Part shown: one piece after another, positions 1 through 11,790 of the stretch
Position numbering within the stretch: position 1 is the stretch's first letter
Layout of the letters: the number at the start of each line of letters is the position of its first letter
Made by a program: the position numbers and the translations under genes
Origin: Mauremys mutica
Lineage: Eukaryota; Chordata; Testudines; Geoemydidae
DNA: 64,000 bases
Reading direction: 5' to 3'
Assembly (NCBI RefSeq): GCF_020497125.1
Contig: NC_059075.1
Span: 29,486,003 to 29,550,002 of the forward strand
The notes under the pieces: model-generated
The model's database searches: none
Told to the model about the DNA's origin: nothing
What the model saw: the letters and a program-made list of their open reading frames with translations, nothing else

Positions 1-184
1 TACCTCAATATAACGCTGTCCATGGGAGCCAAAAAATTTTACCCCGTTATAGGTGAAACCGTGTTATATTGAACTTGCTTTGATCCACCAGAGTGCGCAG
101 CCCCGCCCCTCTGGAGCACTGCTTTTCCGCGTTATATCCAAATTCGTGTTATATCGAGTGGCATTATATCGAGGTAGCGGTGTA
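1..184. mobile_element. Tigger/pogo-like MITE, copy 1
   Basis: A short element with inverted ends: it opens with TACCTCAATATAACGC and closes near 164-176 with TTATATCGAGGTA. The interior has no coding capacity. A second copy lies at 60117-60299 and shares most of the sequence, including the GTTATAGGTGAAACCGTG block. The TA-flanked, TACCTC-type ends suggest a non-autonomous Tc1/mariner (pogo/Tigger-like) element. The left boundary may lie before the window. Confidence 0.7.
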
Positions 185-814
185 TTGTATATTGAACATA
201 GGACTACAGTTATCTTGTTTGTCAATTGAAAGTAGCTACCATTTCATAAAGGAATGGGGAAGAGAGATTGGACATGGTTTGCTCTTTGCAAAAGAGGGCC
301 ATTCTCTTGAGATTTGCTTGGTTGCATATTCCGATGTAGAAATGATATGCGTGATCTTTTGCCTTTATACTTCTTCTTTCCAAGGGAATGTGCAGAGTTG
401 GATGTTTTCAATAGTTGCTTCTCAGCGCTAATTCTGGGTAATAATCTGCTTTTAAAGCTGGCTAGTGTGGATCAAATGTATGGAATACAGTAGATGAGTC
501 CCTCCTCTAGGAGACTGAAAAGTAAACTACTGATTGGTATGGGTGTGTGTGTGTATATATGTGTGTGTGTGTGTATGTGTGTGTGATATATATAAATAAA
601 TAAAAATCAACCGATTTGGAGTAGCACATGCTCTTAAACAAGTTTTGAAACAATGTTGAAGTTACTGGCTAGGATTGCTGTAGAAGACTGAAGTGGGTCA
701 GAAAGGAAAACCATCACCAACTACTACAGAAAGTGATCTTACAGATAAATTTAATTAAAATGTAGAAGTAAAGCGAAATCCAAGTAGACTTAACTCTTTT
801 CCTTTCTTTTCCAG
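185..814 (+). other. BTBD7: BTBD7 last intron (3' part)
   Basis: Sequence upstream of the BTBD7 terminal coding exon. It ends in a strong acceptor: a pyrimidine-rich run at about 792-812 followed by CAG at 812-814. It holds a TG/TA microsatellite and no recognisable exon. The open frame at 93-431 runs out of the MITE and shows no protein signature. Confidence 0.75.
542..598. repeat. (TG)n/(TA)n microsatellite
   Basis: Alternating TG repeats interrupted by TATATA and ending in a TATATATAAATAAA run. A simple repeat, expected to be length-polymorphic. Confidence 0.9.
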
Positions 815-1630
815 TGTACTCAGCCCATGTTAAATGAGTTGATGCCAGATATTGCTATGGGTGTGTCAACGATGTCTCTAAAGGACAGAAGATTGCCAGA
901 GCTCACTGTTGACACAGAATTAAGCCAGCCAGTGACAGAGGTTGGACCTGGACCACCCCAGCATATTTCATGTATTCAGACTAGGCACATGCACAGTTCT
1001 CGAAAGAAACATGCAATAGAACAAAAAATAGATACTCGAGAAAATCAACAGGAGTATCCAGATTTCTATGATTTCTCTAATGCTGCATGCAGACCTTCCA
1101 CTCCAGCACCTAGCAGACATACTCCTTCACCTTCCCAAGGCATGTATTTTGGTCCAGATTTGTATAGCCACAGTAAGGCATCACCAAGTGGCTTAAAGTC
1201 AGCCTATCTACCTAACCAATTATCTCCTAAAAAGCAAGAGGATTCTAGGAGAGAATATGTGCTTTCCCAAGATGGGCATCAGCACAGACAAAAGAATGAG
1301 CCAATACACCTCGATGTCTTAGAACAACCTCCCCAGCGGTTGGACTTGGCATTGGCTGCCCAGGAAAATGCTGGTAATGGCCCAGTACACATCAGGGGAA
1401 GAACAAAAATGGAAACTGACTTAACATATGGGCTAACCTCTAACAGACCTTCACTCTCTACGTACAGCTCTGAGATACAAGAAGAGCGATCCAGCAGGAG
1501 ACTGACAGATGAGGAGCCTCTGGAACACGAAGCACAGAGAAATACAGATTTGGAAAGGGAAGATGCAGTAAGCAGAGGAAGGAGGTCTCCAAGCAAACCA
1601 GACTTTCTGTATAAAAAATCTGCCCTCTGA
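815..1630 (+). CDS. BTBD7: BTBD7 terminal coding exon (partial gene)
   Basis: The last coding exon of BTB/POZ domain-containing protein 7, which in mammals promotes epithelial remodelling and branching by lowering E-cadherin adhesion. The exon starts after the acceptor CAG at 812-814 and reads CTQPMLNELM onward, so the first internal Met (827) is not a start. It encodes about 271 residues of low-complexity C-terminal tail rich in Ser, Pro, Glu and Arg, ending in SPSKPDFLYKKSAL and a TGA stop at 1628-1630. The BTB and BACK domains lie upstream of the window. The name rests on the recognised C-terminus and on position: in human, BTBD7 lies next to UBR7 and converges with it, as here. I see no frameshift or internal stop. 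Confidence 0.85.
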   Translation, partial: CTQPMLNELMPDIAMGVSTMSLKDRRLPELTVDTELSQPVTEVGPGPPQHISCIQTRHMHSSRKKHAIEQKIDTRENQQEYPDFYDFSNAACRPSTPAPSRHTPSPSQGMYFGPDLYSHSKASPSGLKSAYLPNQLSPKKQEDSRREYVLSQDGHQHRQKNEPIHLDVLEQPPQRLDLALAAQENAGNGPVHIRGRTKMETDLTYGLTSNRPSLSTYSSEIQEERSSRRLTDEEPLEHEAQRNTDLEREDAVSRGRRSPSKPDFLYKKSAL

Positions 1631-2265
1631 AAGCAACCTCCACTATTTCTCTGTGCCTGAGAGTTGTGAAACACCCCATTCTTTGCAACTTTTGGCCTGA
1701 CTTTTGTCAGACAAATTCATTAATGCCAGCAGAAAACTCAGTTTTGCTCACTTTTTTGTATATACATTGCTTTATTAGAGACAGCATGCTATCAGTTTAT
1801 TTTGAATGCTGCTTCTGGGTTTATTTTTGTGGTTTGAAAATATTAAGCCTTTACAAAAAATAGCTGGCACTTTTTTTTTACAAATTGGTAGCCTTTTGCA
1901 CCTGTACATTTATTTTACCTGTATTAGTTTTGTATTAATATGTTAAACTTTCTTGTTACATTTAAAGGACTGTATTTTCATACTTCTGCATTTTACCTTT
2001 CACCTACCAATTCTCCATGTGCATTGGGTTGCACACTATGAAATGTATTTTCTTATGAGATAGTAACAATGTGTTTATTTTTTAATTATATGAATTCCAA
2101 AGAACAGCACATCAAAATACTTTTTTAGTAACATTGTTTGTTTAGGTCTGAAATCTGCCTGATCTATCACTACTGCAAATCCAGTGTAATACCATTCTGT
2201 TTAACATGTCATGGCAGCTGGTCTCCATTCATTCTGATTCAACATGTCTGCTCTAAAACATATGG

Positions 2266-2368
2266 CTGGGGCTTTCAAAAGAACCTAAAGGATTTAGATT
2301 TCCAGGTCCCAGTGAAATTCATTTGAAGTTGGGTGTCGCTGCATTAGGCTCCTTTGAAAATCCCAGCC
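2266..2368. mobile_element. Palindromic MITE in the BTBD7 3' UTR
   Basis: The left part (GGGGCTTTCAAAAGAACCTAA) is roughly the reverse complement of the right part (TTAGGCTCCTTTGAAAATCCC). The centre is AT-rich. Related palindromes appear near 24865-24910 and at 59955-60004. It looks like an old foldback or MITE family; the class is uncertain. Confidence 0.55.
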
Positions 2369-4180
2369 TACGTTTTCTGGTCCATTTGTGATTTTGGAGA
2401 ACTTCATGGGCACTGAGAAGCATTTATCAGACTCAGATGATTGATTTGTGAAGAAAACCTAGAAATACTGCAAATTGATCGTAACATTACTGTGCTAGTC
2501 AGGATACCCTTGGATTGGGCTGTGTGGAGGTCAGAGTTCAGAGGATTCATGCCAAAACCTAAAGCTCTAGGAAGATCAGGCTTAGTATCTGACGTTATTG
2601 TCTAAATTATAACATTGTCAAATGAGAGGACTGCCTCTCTAGTGGAGGTGCTGAGTTGACTGCTCATTGCCTTCTTTTGTCCTGCCTATGAGAAAAACAA
2701 AGGGCTTTAGTCTACCTGATGTCATTCAGTGTTCCTTAACATTTTAATGTCTCTGAATTTATCATTTCAGCTGTCCTCTCATGAACTGAAGAGTAACTGC
2801 GTTAGCTTCATTGGTTGCAGATGGCTTAGCACTTTTTAAAATTACCCCTCTAGCCCCTGGAGTAAAACAATAATTGTGGGGCAGGGGTGTCTGACTCTTC
2901 CACTAACATAAATACAAGGTAGAGAGGAGACACTGGTGGTTTGGGTACATCCCTTGCCATTGTGCTGAGGTTACACAGTATAAGGGGTTTAGTGATGGTC
3001 ATTGAAAAGTCAACACTTGCCAATAGTTACCACACACTTATTTCCCATTCTGAATGTTGTGAAGACTCTGGTATATACCACCACAGTGTAGTAACTTCTG
3101 GTAAATGCCTTTGTTTGGGTTGGTCACTATAATGAAAGATCTTGCAGCAGTTGAAGACCTCAATCAGTGTGAGCTAAAGACTGTTTTAACCTTAAAAATG
3201 CTTAATGTTATTTAAATGTAAATCTTTCAGTTTCCTTTAGTATAAGTCAGTTTTCCTGGTCAAAAGATAGGCGTCTCTTCTTGCCCATCCCTTCCCCCCC
3301 AAAATCAAAAACAACCTCCTCACCCTCTCATTAATGTATACAAGGCTTAGGCGCCATAAGACCTTATTGTGCAACTATGTACTGAATTTTTAAACTAGAA
3401 AGTGGTGTTTGGGTAAACTCTATCATGGGTTTGTGATCTAGTAAATTGTAATCTCTCCTGCAGCACTTTCATACCATGTTAAGATTCCTTTAAGGTACAC
3501 TCATGTTAGTCTAATGATATTGGGTGGTGAAGGTTGACTAAATCACAGTTGATAATTAGTCTTTTTCGTCTTAGGAGGCTTGGTTTGAAATCGGGGTTGG
3601 GTCACAAGTACAAAATGCATGTGGTGAGTCCAACCTCATCTCTAAATCTATGTTGTGTTCATAGAATCGTAACACAGTGTGAAAGTTGTCCTCACCTCCA
3701 GAACTGTTAGGATGGGTTAACACTGGTGTCTCACAGGCTAGGGACTGAGGTGTGTTGGCCTTGCTCTGTGAAGTTTGTCACAACATTTTCTAACACTAAT
3801 TCCTAGCCATATGTACTGCCCCCCCTTGCCCATGCTCACGAGCACTAAAATCAATGTAATCCTCTCCCAAAAAGTAAATGACTACTTGCATCAAAGGCTG
3901 TGTTCAAGTGTTAGTAACATGATCACTTTAAATCCTAGCTTCCAACAGAAGACTTACTATTTGTATAACTTTACCTACAACTTGGTAGATCTGCTTACAG
4001 GAAACCTGTTTTAGCTATTGATGATGTCGTTTGATGTGGCACTGCATGGTAAATTGTGGCTCAAATCTCTTAGAAATAGCATGAGTAGTTATTTGATGGA
4101 ACTTGTGGAGGGGTGGCTGGTAAAGAAGGCTGAGAAGTTTCATGAGTATGTTTTGAATGCACCCATGAAATGTTTTTGCA

Positions 4181-4470
4181 GTGGAATATGTTGGTGAGAA
4201 GCTTTTTATGGAAAGTCGGTCTGCCCTTAGAAACCAGTTGCCACTTTCGAGGTCTCAGAAGCTGGCATTTCACACCATCGAGCAGCACATAAGGAAAAAC
4301 TACCTTGAAAAAGCGAGAAGTCCTAGACAGGCCATAAGACAATCAGGCCACTTAGACAATCTGCACTTTCACTTACTCATATTGATCTGGGAAAAAGATA
4401 GAGAATTGCTGCTGATCTCAAAATATTTTCGGAGAAGGGTAACCCTGTGTCATCTTTCGTCGGGGTTTTT
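4181..4470 (+). other. CpG-retaining, possibly conserved block in the 3' UTR
   Basis: This stretch differs from the AT-rich UTR around it. It keeps at least six CpG dinucleotides (for example in AGTCGGTC, TTTCGAGG, CATCGAGC, AAGCGAGA and TTCGTCGG) and is open in one forward frame for about 99 codons. I recognise no repeat family or protein domain. It could be a conserved UTR element or a fossil exon. Coding is not established. Confidence 0.35.
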
Positions 4471-5873
4471 CTTTTTTTAAATTGTAGGATTTAATCTACA
4501 TTCTGAATTGTCGGTAAAGTGTAATTATTGAAGCCAAAAGTTGCACGATAACAGCATTGTAGCAATTGTTCTCTAATCCCAGGGGTGCTTAATATTTTTT
4601 GTGTATATTAAACATACATCACTTCTCCTCCCCCTCCTTCCCCCCAATTTAGAAATCTCATCAATTAGTGAGATTGATTTTTATTTTTGGTCAAACCTCC
4701 AGGTAACAGTGAAGTGTCTCTTGCAGATGTATAAAAGGGGTGTTGCCTTGTTTGCATTTCCTGTGTCCTCACTGGAGCCTCCTTGAGAAGAGAGTTCTTA
4801 GTTTGTTGTAATGCTGACAGTTTTTCTTCTAGTTTTTAAGAAGTATAGGCAAAGTAGGCCAAATTATGCCCTGGTTTAAGTTAATACAACCCGTTCAGTG
4901 AATGGAGTTGCCTCTGTTCATCCCAAGGTTAAATTTGGCCCCAGGCTTGTATAACTGGACGTGTGAAATATAAGGAACACATGCATCCGACTCTATAGAA
5001 GCGTTATGCTGAAACTAATCTTCACTCCCCTCACCCCAAAAAACAGGTAACATGCTGAGGTAGTGAGTTGTCTCAGCTACTTAATACAAAAGATGTGTTA
5101 CCATATCCTATGCTATACTTCATCTCTTTTCAGTTCATTGGCTGCATCAGAAGCCCCTTGTTTACATGACAGACTTTCACATTAGAGTGGGAATTCTAAG
5201 CTCTCCCTGTCCTTCCATATAGTTCTGAATCGGAGAGAACGCGGCTTACCCATTTAACATTGTTTGATGAAAGAGGCATCAGTAGATGTTTACTTCACAA
5301 AGCATAGGATGATTTCCTGTTCTTGGTTTATTTAATGTTCATTTACTTGAAAACATCAGTACTCAAAAACAAAATAGAGATTTCTTCCCTCCCCCTCATT
5401 TGCTAACACTGTGTATGGATGAATAACTTAATTTCTGGAAAGGATGCTTCTTTTAAATTGTTTTGCTGTTTCTATCTCTACTTCTGGAAGGTGGCCTTGC
5501 CTTCTGCAATGTTATATTTTGTTTATTGTCCTTGTGCTGTTACTGGTAGTCAAGTGCCTTCAATGCTAAAGGCTCAGAAAAATTTCTTAAACTGACTTCA
5601 TGTCCTATGCAAGTGTTTTTTCTACAACCTGCATAACCAGTACTTTGTAAAACTTGTTTACGCTTCAATTGTACATAGTGTTTTTTTAAAAAAATAGTAT
5701 TTTATTTAGGTACCTCCAAACTTGAATTCTAGTCTTGTGTGATGCATTGTAAAACAATACATTTCTCTTTTGAGTACCATTACAGTTGTAAAAAGGTTTT
5801 CACTGGTTCTATTTTTCTACTGTTGCTGAGAAGCATGTAACATGACTTTATCCTACATATAGTTGGCATTTCA

Positions 5874-5879
5874 AATAAA
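5874..5879 (+). terminator. BTBD7: BTBD7 poly(A) signal
   Basis: A canonical AATAAA at the end of the long UTR, followed within 30 bases by TG/T-rich sequence (TTGTATAG, TGCTTGTGT) typical of the downstream element. Confidence 0.65.
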
Positions 5880-6304
5880 TGGCTTGTATAGAAAGTGCTT
5901 GTGTAAAGTTTTTCAGTTCAGCTACCTAAGACAATTGTGTTCCATATACATCTGCATGCTCTTAATTGATAGAAATATCTGACTTACTGGAGGAATAGAG
6001 TACATCTTAATTACTATAATCATACCTACCTGTCTGAGTTTAGTCAATGCTGTCAAAAAAGGAAAATATGGGAGGGGGGGGGGGAATTTGCCCTGTAACA
6101 AAGGGTCTTAGAGGAAGAGAGTTCTGTGGATTAGACTTGCTTCCTCTTAGAACAGAACATTCTTCTCAGACATTGCCTTGAATTTTAAGGCTGATTCACA
6201 CTGATGGGCGTATGGGAATTCAAAGGTAGTGATTTTGCTCATTAAACAGTTACGTATTTTTAAAAGGTTTTATTTGGGTAAGTGAACTTCCCTATATAGG
6301 GCTG

Positions 6305-6480
6305 AGTTGATCTTGCTTTATTTAAGCGACTAGTGCCAGTGAAGGCAAACGAATTGTTAGTAAGGCAGCCGGACTGGGCCCTTGACCCAGAAGCCATTTA
6401 TATCCTGAAGAGAACGACGTTCACTGAACACAGAGCATTCATCTCATGGACAATCTGCAGTTACCCAAATCAGGTAAGAC
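6305..6480 (+). other. CpG-retaining block ending in a consensus 5' splice site
   Basis: About 430 bp beyond the BTBD7 poly(A) signal. It has a TTTATTTAAG acceptor-like start at 6316-6325 and is open in one frame for about 50 codons. It then ends CAG|GTAAGA at 6471-6479, a near-perfect donor. Several CpGs survive (AACGAA, GCCGGA, AACGACGTTC), unlike the flanks. I do not recognise the peptide. It may be a non-coding RNA exon, a fossil exon or a conserved enhancer. Confidence 0.3.
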
Positions 6481-7491
6481 GTATGAAACGAATTTCTCAA
6501 ACTTACAGTATTTGATTATTTCAAAGCTTTAAGTTAGGTTTACATATGTGTGCCAGGCTACGTTGAACAGTTTGATTTTGAACTAGTTTACCTGTTTAGT
6601 TTTCTTTTCTGCATGATGCCACAGGTGCATGAAAAAACAATGTTTCCCCCTTTAAGAATAGGGGGGTAACTTCCTACATTGTGAAATAAGTTAGTGCCAA
6701 TTTTAAAATGACTTTTTTCACAAGTCATGTTCTTCCAGACTGATTCTGCTGGGAGTGGGGGGGGGGGCAGTGTTCCAGCTTTAGGTTCTTCAGGAAAACA
6801 ACTCAAGTACACTAGATGCAAATAAACTCAGACTACAGAGATAAAATAGCTAGTGCAATGTATAAGCATCCACTGATCTCTTCAATTAAACTGCTTTACT
6901 TGATGTGTTTAAATTGCAATGTAAAAACAGTTGCTTTCAAAGTTATACCTCTTCCCATGAAATTCATAAGCAAACTGGAAACTACAGTAACTTCTAACTG
7001 CAATTTTTGGATAAAAATCAGTTTCTTTGTGAAGGACTAATCTACTTTGTGTGTGAAATGGTGATTTCATTCTTTAAGAGCACTGTCACCGCTCTAAAAT
7101 TCCCCAATAGCACTAAAAACTGTTGGATGTGGGCAGAGACGTTACCGATCCTGAAAGCTGTCAGATTAGATAGTAACCTAGACTGTGCTTTTCCTGGGTA
7201 CTCCCACTGATTACAGTAGTTGCCTCTGCCCTATCTGAACTTTTTACTTTGCCTTGTCCCCCATCCCAGGCTACCATGGCTGGAGGAATGACAGCAATTG
7301 AGTTAAATGCCAAAGGATCCAACTCAACTGATGTAATTTCCCATCGTCTCCTGGAGCCAACTTTCCTTCCTTCAAAACACACATTTCAGTTGCTTTCAAA
7401 AAGCACCATTCTTCCTGCTACTCAGACCTGTAGCTTCTTTCAAACTTCACCCCTTTACTTTCCAGGTGTGTTGCCATTTGAATAGAAGGTA

Positions 7492-7551
7492 GCCTTCCTT
7501 CCATCATAGTACTACACTCATGCCTTCCTTCCATCATAGTACTACACTCAT
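7492..7551. repeat. 30-bp exact tandem duplication
   Basis: Two adjacent identical copies of a 30-base unit that begins GCCTTCCTTCC (7492-7521 and 7522-7551), followed by a few bases of a third. Perfect identity indicates a recent event. Confidence 0.9.
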
Positions 7552-8304
7552 GCCTCCCCACAAATCTTAAAAGTTGCCTGGCAGCAGGGTTGAGCTACCT
7601 GGAAATCAGGAAACAGACCAAAGGTTTAGCTAGTGATAACTAACAATTGTTTCCAAAACAGATTTCAGGCTCAGCAGTTATATGCTGGTGTTTGGTGATC
7701 ACAGTAAGCAGTAGTGGATGACTTGTAAGAATTTTACATGAAGGCTTAAATCACCTCAGGGTAGCTTTATTACTGATTAAGGAGGACCTTAATTGGTGTC
7801 CTGTCTCCATGGTTCACCCTGTGCCCAGTATTATCTATTAAGCTGGCTGATTTCTCATTACTTCTGCTAGGATTGCTAAAATTAATGCCTTTGCCCCTCC
7901 ATAATTTAGTTGTTTCTTCAAGTGCTTGCTCATGCTGATTCCATTCCAGGTGTGTGTGCTCTCACATGTACAGTTGCCAGAGACTTTTGCCTTAGAGATA
8001 TTGGTAGGGTCTGCTGTGGCGCCCTCTTGAGTGCTGCACTCATGCATTGGTATATTAAGTGCCACCAATCCTACACCATCTCAGTTCCTTCTTACTGCCC
8101 CTGACGGTTAGTTGGAGCACCTTGTCTTGCAGCTCACAAGAGCATTAGCACTTCTTTACAGACTTTATCTTTTTTGTATAGCGTTTGTAGGTACTCAGCC
8201 ATTAAGTGTTGGGTTAGTTGGTAGCTGAGTCCCAGCTGGGACTTCGTCCTGGAGCAGGGCCTGCCCCGCTGTCCTGGCTTCAGACCATGCTCATCATGCA
8301 GCAG

Positions 8305-10440
8305 GCTGATGCCTATCAGTGACTCCCACAGCAGCTGCTTGATGTGTTTGGGGGAATCCCACAGAAAGGACAAATGTAGAATGTGTAAGAACTTTCACCC
8401 TAGAACCCCAAAGGAGCGGGATATTCGCTTGAGGGCCCTCCTCCTGGAGGCTGCACTTTGTCCGGCACCAAATCCCTCCCACTGGGACCCCACACTGAGC
8501 TTTGGCATCGGTGAGGTACACGCCGCCTGCACCGGGCTCCACGCAGCACCATTCCCCCTCGCCGGTGCTTAAGAAGCAGCAAAAGGCTCCCAGCACCAGA
8601 AGGAAAATGGGCTTTGGACACAGGACCAATGTCAGGCCATGTGCCAGCCCCAGGGCTTCATGGGGGTACTGTGAAGGTCGGATCCCCCAGCCCGACCAGG
8701 GATCCACCTCTGACCCCAGGGAGCGGTAGGGACCTCTGTCTCTCCCAGGGCCCTCATTGCCCGAAGCGACCCTGGCGGCTGAGGAACAAGTAGGCCGACT
8801 AGCACCGCAGGCACCGCACCAGGCAGCAGACTTGCTAAGACCCCTACATCTAAGGGCAAGCTGATTATGGGACTGCTTTAAAGGGCAGTGGAGCACTCTT
8901 GGTCACCGGACTGCAGGCGCAGATCTCCATCTCCGTGGAGACCCAGACACTGTATCCTAGGTCTCTGACTAGAAGGCCCAGGTCCTTGGTGCACTCTCCA
9001 CCTACAAGACATTGGACACAGGAGTCAAGGCGACGGTCCCTGTACCATCGGTACCGGCGAGCTTCCTGTCAGAGATTGTGACAGCCCAGACATCAGTCCC
9101 ACTCCTTGTCATGGCACGGGTCCTCTTTCTCCTTCTGCCCCCCTCTCCCCTCAGTACTGTTCGGTGGGCAGGCACCATTCCTTGCTCTTGCCTCACCAGT
9201 CACCAATCCGAATCAGTCGGCAGACTCAGGCCTCAATGGCGCCGTCCTAGTCACTGGAAGGGCAGTGGTCTGAGTCGGACCTGGAGTTCAGCCCCTTGCC
9301 AAGAAGGGTTATTTGCCGCCGACTTGTGAGGCTGGTGCAGCACCTGCAGTGACAACATGGCAGCCAGGACAGGGCCTGCTCAATATCCATATTGGAACCC
9401 ATGGGGTGTGCCAGTAATACCAGTCTTGTGTTTCCACCAGCCCTCCCTGGCCGCCTCGGAGAAACTGGCCCTGGCCCAGAATCAGAATGTGGTGCTGAAT
9501 CCTCCATGGGGGCAGCACACCAAACCCCTGCACTGAAGGAGCCGTCCCTGGAGAGGGAAGAGGAACATACTCCTCCAGTTAGTGTAGTTGCTGGCGTCCC
9601 CGAACGAAGCGGTGGCAGGTCCCTCCCAAATGGGCAGTCCCCCTGATGACTTAAAGGAGCACCAGGCCCTCCTTAAAAGGGTGGCTGCTAACTTGAAACT
9701 ACAGATTGAGATCGTGGAAGAGTCCGACTTCTTTAACGTTCTATCCTCCGCCATCCTGGCCCGGCCCACACTGCCTGTCCAAGCAGGGGTCTTTACAATT
9801 GCCAAATCGCTGTGGCAAACCCCCTCTTCCATTCTGCCGACTTCTAAGGCGGCAGAAAAGTATGTCCCTGTGCAAGGGTTCAAATACCTCTACACGCACC
9901 CTCCAGCAGCGTCATTGGTCGTGTCCGCTGTGAATGAAAGGGATAAGCAGGGCCATGTTAGTGGCACACCAAAGAACAAAGATGCCAAGAGACTTGATTT
10001 ATATGGCAGAAAGATTTGATGGCCAGCCTACAATTCAGGGTGTCTAACCCACCAGGCCCTATGAGGCAGGTACAGTTTTAACCTGTTGGACTCCCTTAAG
10101 TTCAAAGAGGCCCTTCCATGGGATCAAGCCCAGGAGTTCACTGCTTTGGTGGACAAGGGCACAGCGGTGGTGAGGGGAGCCCTCCAAATGGCCTGGGATG
10201 CTACTGATCAGCAGCCGGGTTGGTTGCCTCCGTGGTGGCCATGAGGCACAGCTCCTGGCTGCAATCCTCCACCTTATCCCAAGAGAGGCAGGCCACTATT
10301 CAGGCCCTCCCATTTAAGGGGGTGGGGCTCTTTAAGCTGATGGACTCAAGGCTCCACAGCCATAAAGACTCCTAGGTCACCCTCCACTCCTTGGGCCTGC
10401 AGACCAAGAAGCCATTCCATCTTCCACCTCCATGGTCTAG
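8305..10440 (+). pseudogene. DIRS gag remnant
   Basis: Begins near the Cys-rich CLMCLGESHRKDKC-type motif followed by PRTPKERDIRLRALLLEAAL-like sequence (8330-8460), which is typical of DIRS gag. A later piece at 9588-10019 reads WQTPSSILPTSKAAEKY and AVNERDKQGH and ends KRLDLYGRKI, also characteristic. The remainder to about 10440 is recognisable in shifting frames. There are multiple stops and frameshifts, so no intact protein is possible. Confidence 0.75.
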
Positions 10441-10639
10441 GTCCTGGGGAACTCCCTGATTGGGTTCCTACAGGAGAAAGGACAGAGACAAGGGGTCTAA
10501 GCAGTGACACCTGTCATCTTCCTGCCCATCTGCTCACTCTGAAACAGGGAGGGTGTGCTCAAGGATGACGTCCCGGTCACTTCACTGGATCCATTCTCCC
10601 TCTCCTTACTTCCACCCCTTCCAATCAACCTGGTCTTGA

Positions 10640-11012
10640 CTAACCTCGGACCGTTGGGTGCTTGACCTAATTTCTTCGGGCTACTCCCTGCAATTCATGG
10701 CCCACCCCTTCCCCATCCCTCTTCAGGGACCATTCCCATGAGCAACTGCTTGTCCAGGTCAAAAACCTCTTGCACCTGGGGGCAGTGGAGGAGGTTCCTT
10801 GGGACATGAAGGGAAATGGGTTCTACTGCAGCTACTTCCTAATCCTGAAAGCAAAAAGGGGGCCTCAGACTTATCCTGGACCTGCATCGTCTCAACACTT
10901 CTCTCAAGAAGTTGAAGTTTTGCACGGTCTCCCTGGCCTCCATCATCCCCTCCCCCAAGTGGACCTGTTTGCATCCAGACAGAACAGAAAATGCGGACGG
11001 GGCAGGTAAACA
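10640..11012 (+). pseudogene. DIRS reverse transcriptase / RNase H fragment
   Basis: A frame at 10760-10960 gives a DIRS RT N-terminal pattern: NGFYCSYFLILKAKRG followed by a degraded version of the LRPILDLRxLN motif. At about 10960-11000 it jumps to QVDLFASRQN, an RNase H C-terminal motif, so the RT catalytic core has been deleted. Confidence 0.7.
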
Positions 11013-11329
11013 CACTGGGCCGGCCCCCCCAGGGGCTTTCCCTACAGCAGCAGTGACCCCTGTTTGAGAGCCTGCTCGAGTGCCTCTACCCACATGTCAA
11101 GGACCCTGTTCCTCGCTGGAACCTGATTCTGGTGCTGAAGTGGCTCACAGGACTCTCCCCTTTGAGCTTCTGGCTTCCTGCTCTTTTTTCCTGTCCTGGA
11201 AGGTCGCGTTCCTGGTCACAGTAACATCTACCTGACAGAGCTCTGAGATTAGGGTGCTCACCTCGGAACCACCCTATATGGTCTTTTACGAAGACTAGGT
11301 CCAGTTGAGTCCACACCTGGCTTTACTGC

Positions 11330-11790
11330 CAAAGTGGTCTGTTTCATATGAGCCAGGGCATTTTCTTGTCTTTTTTCCAAAGCCGCTAAGTTGGAGGAGG
11401 AGGAGTGTAGGCTGCATTCCCTAGATGTTAGGAGGGAGTTAACCTTCTACAGTGTAAGGACCAAGCCATTCCACAAGTTGACGCAATTGTTTGTTGCGGT
11501 GACCAACAGGATGAAAAGTTGCCTAGTGTCCACTCAAAGAATTTCTTCTTCGATCACCACCTGCATTTGCTACTGATATGATCAGGCTAAGGTGCCACCC
11601 CTGGAGATTATAACCGCCCACCTGACCAGGCCTCTTCAACAGCTTTTCTAGCCCAACTGCCTATCCAGGACATCTGTAGGGCAGCCACCTACGTCCCACT
11701 ACGCACTTAGCCAGCAGGCCCGGGACAATGTTGGCTTCAGCAGGGCAGTACTACAAGCCACTGAACTTTGAACTCCAAGGATACTGCTTG
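11330..11790 (+). pseudogene. DIRS tyrosine recombinase remnant
   Basis: At 11391-11576 the translation includes LHSLDVRRELTFY, RTKPF and STQRISS. At about 11640-11700 it reads STAFLAQLPIQDICRAAT. These are signatures of the DIRS YR C-terminal region. Stops and a frameshift interrupt it, and the segment that should carry the catalytic Tyr is not readable. Confidence 0.7.

Larger units (their letters stand above)
1631..5900 (+). other. BTBD7: BTBD7 3' UTR
   Basis: About 4.3 kb of AT-rich non-coding sequence from the BTBD7 stop to a canonical AATAAA at 5874-5879, with no intervening gene. BTBD7 mRNAs are known to have a long 3' UTR. It contains a palindromic MITE (2266-2368) and a CpG-retaining block (4181-4470). 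The exact cleavage site is inferred. Confidence 0.7.
5901..7904. other. BTBD7-UBR7 intergenic, left part
   Basis: No gene is seen. It contains G runs (6072-6084 and about 6757-6768), a CpG-retaining block with a splice-donor-like end (6305-6480) and a 30-bp tandem duplication (7492-7551). Confidence 0.6.

Noticed and set aside
827..829. BTBD7 start codon
   Set aside because: The frame is open upstream to the splice acceptor at 814 and the sequence is the C-terminal part of the protein.
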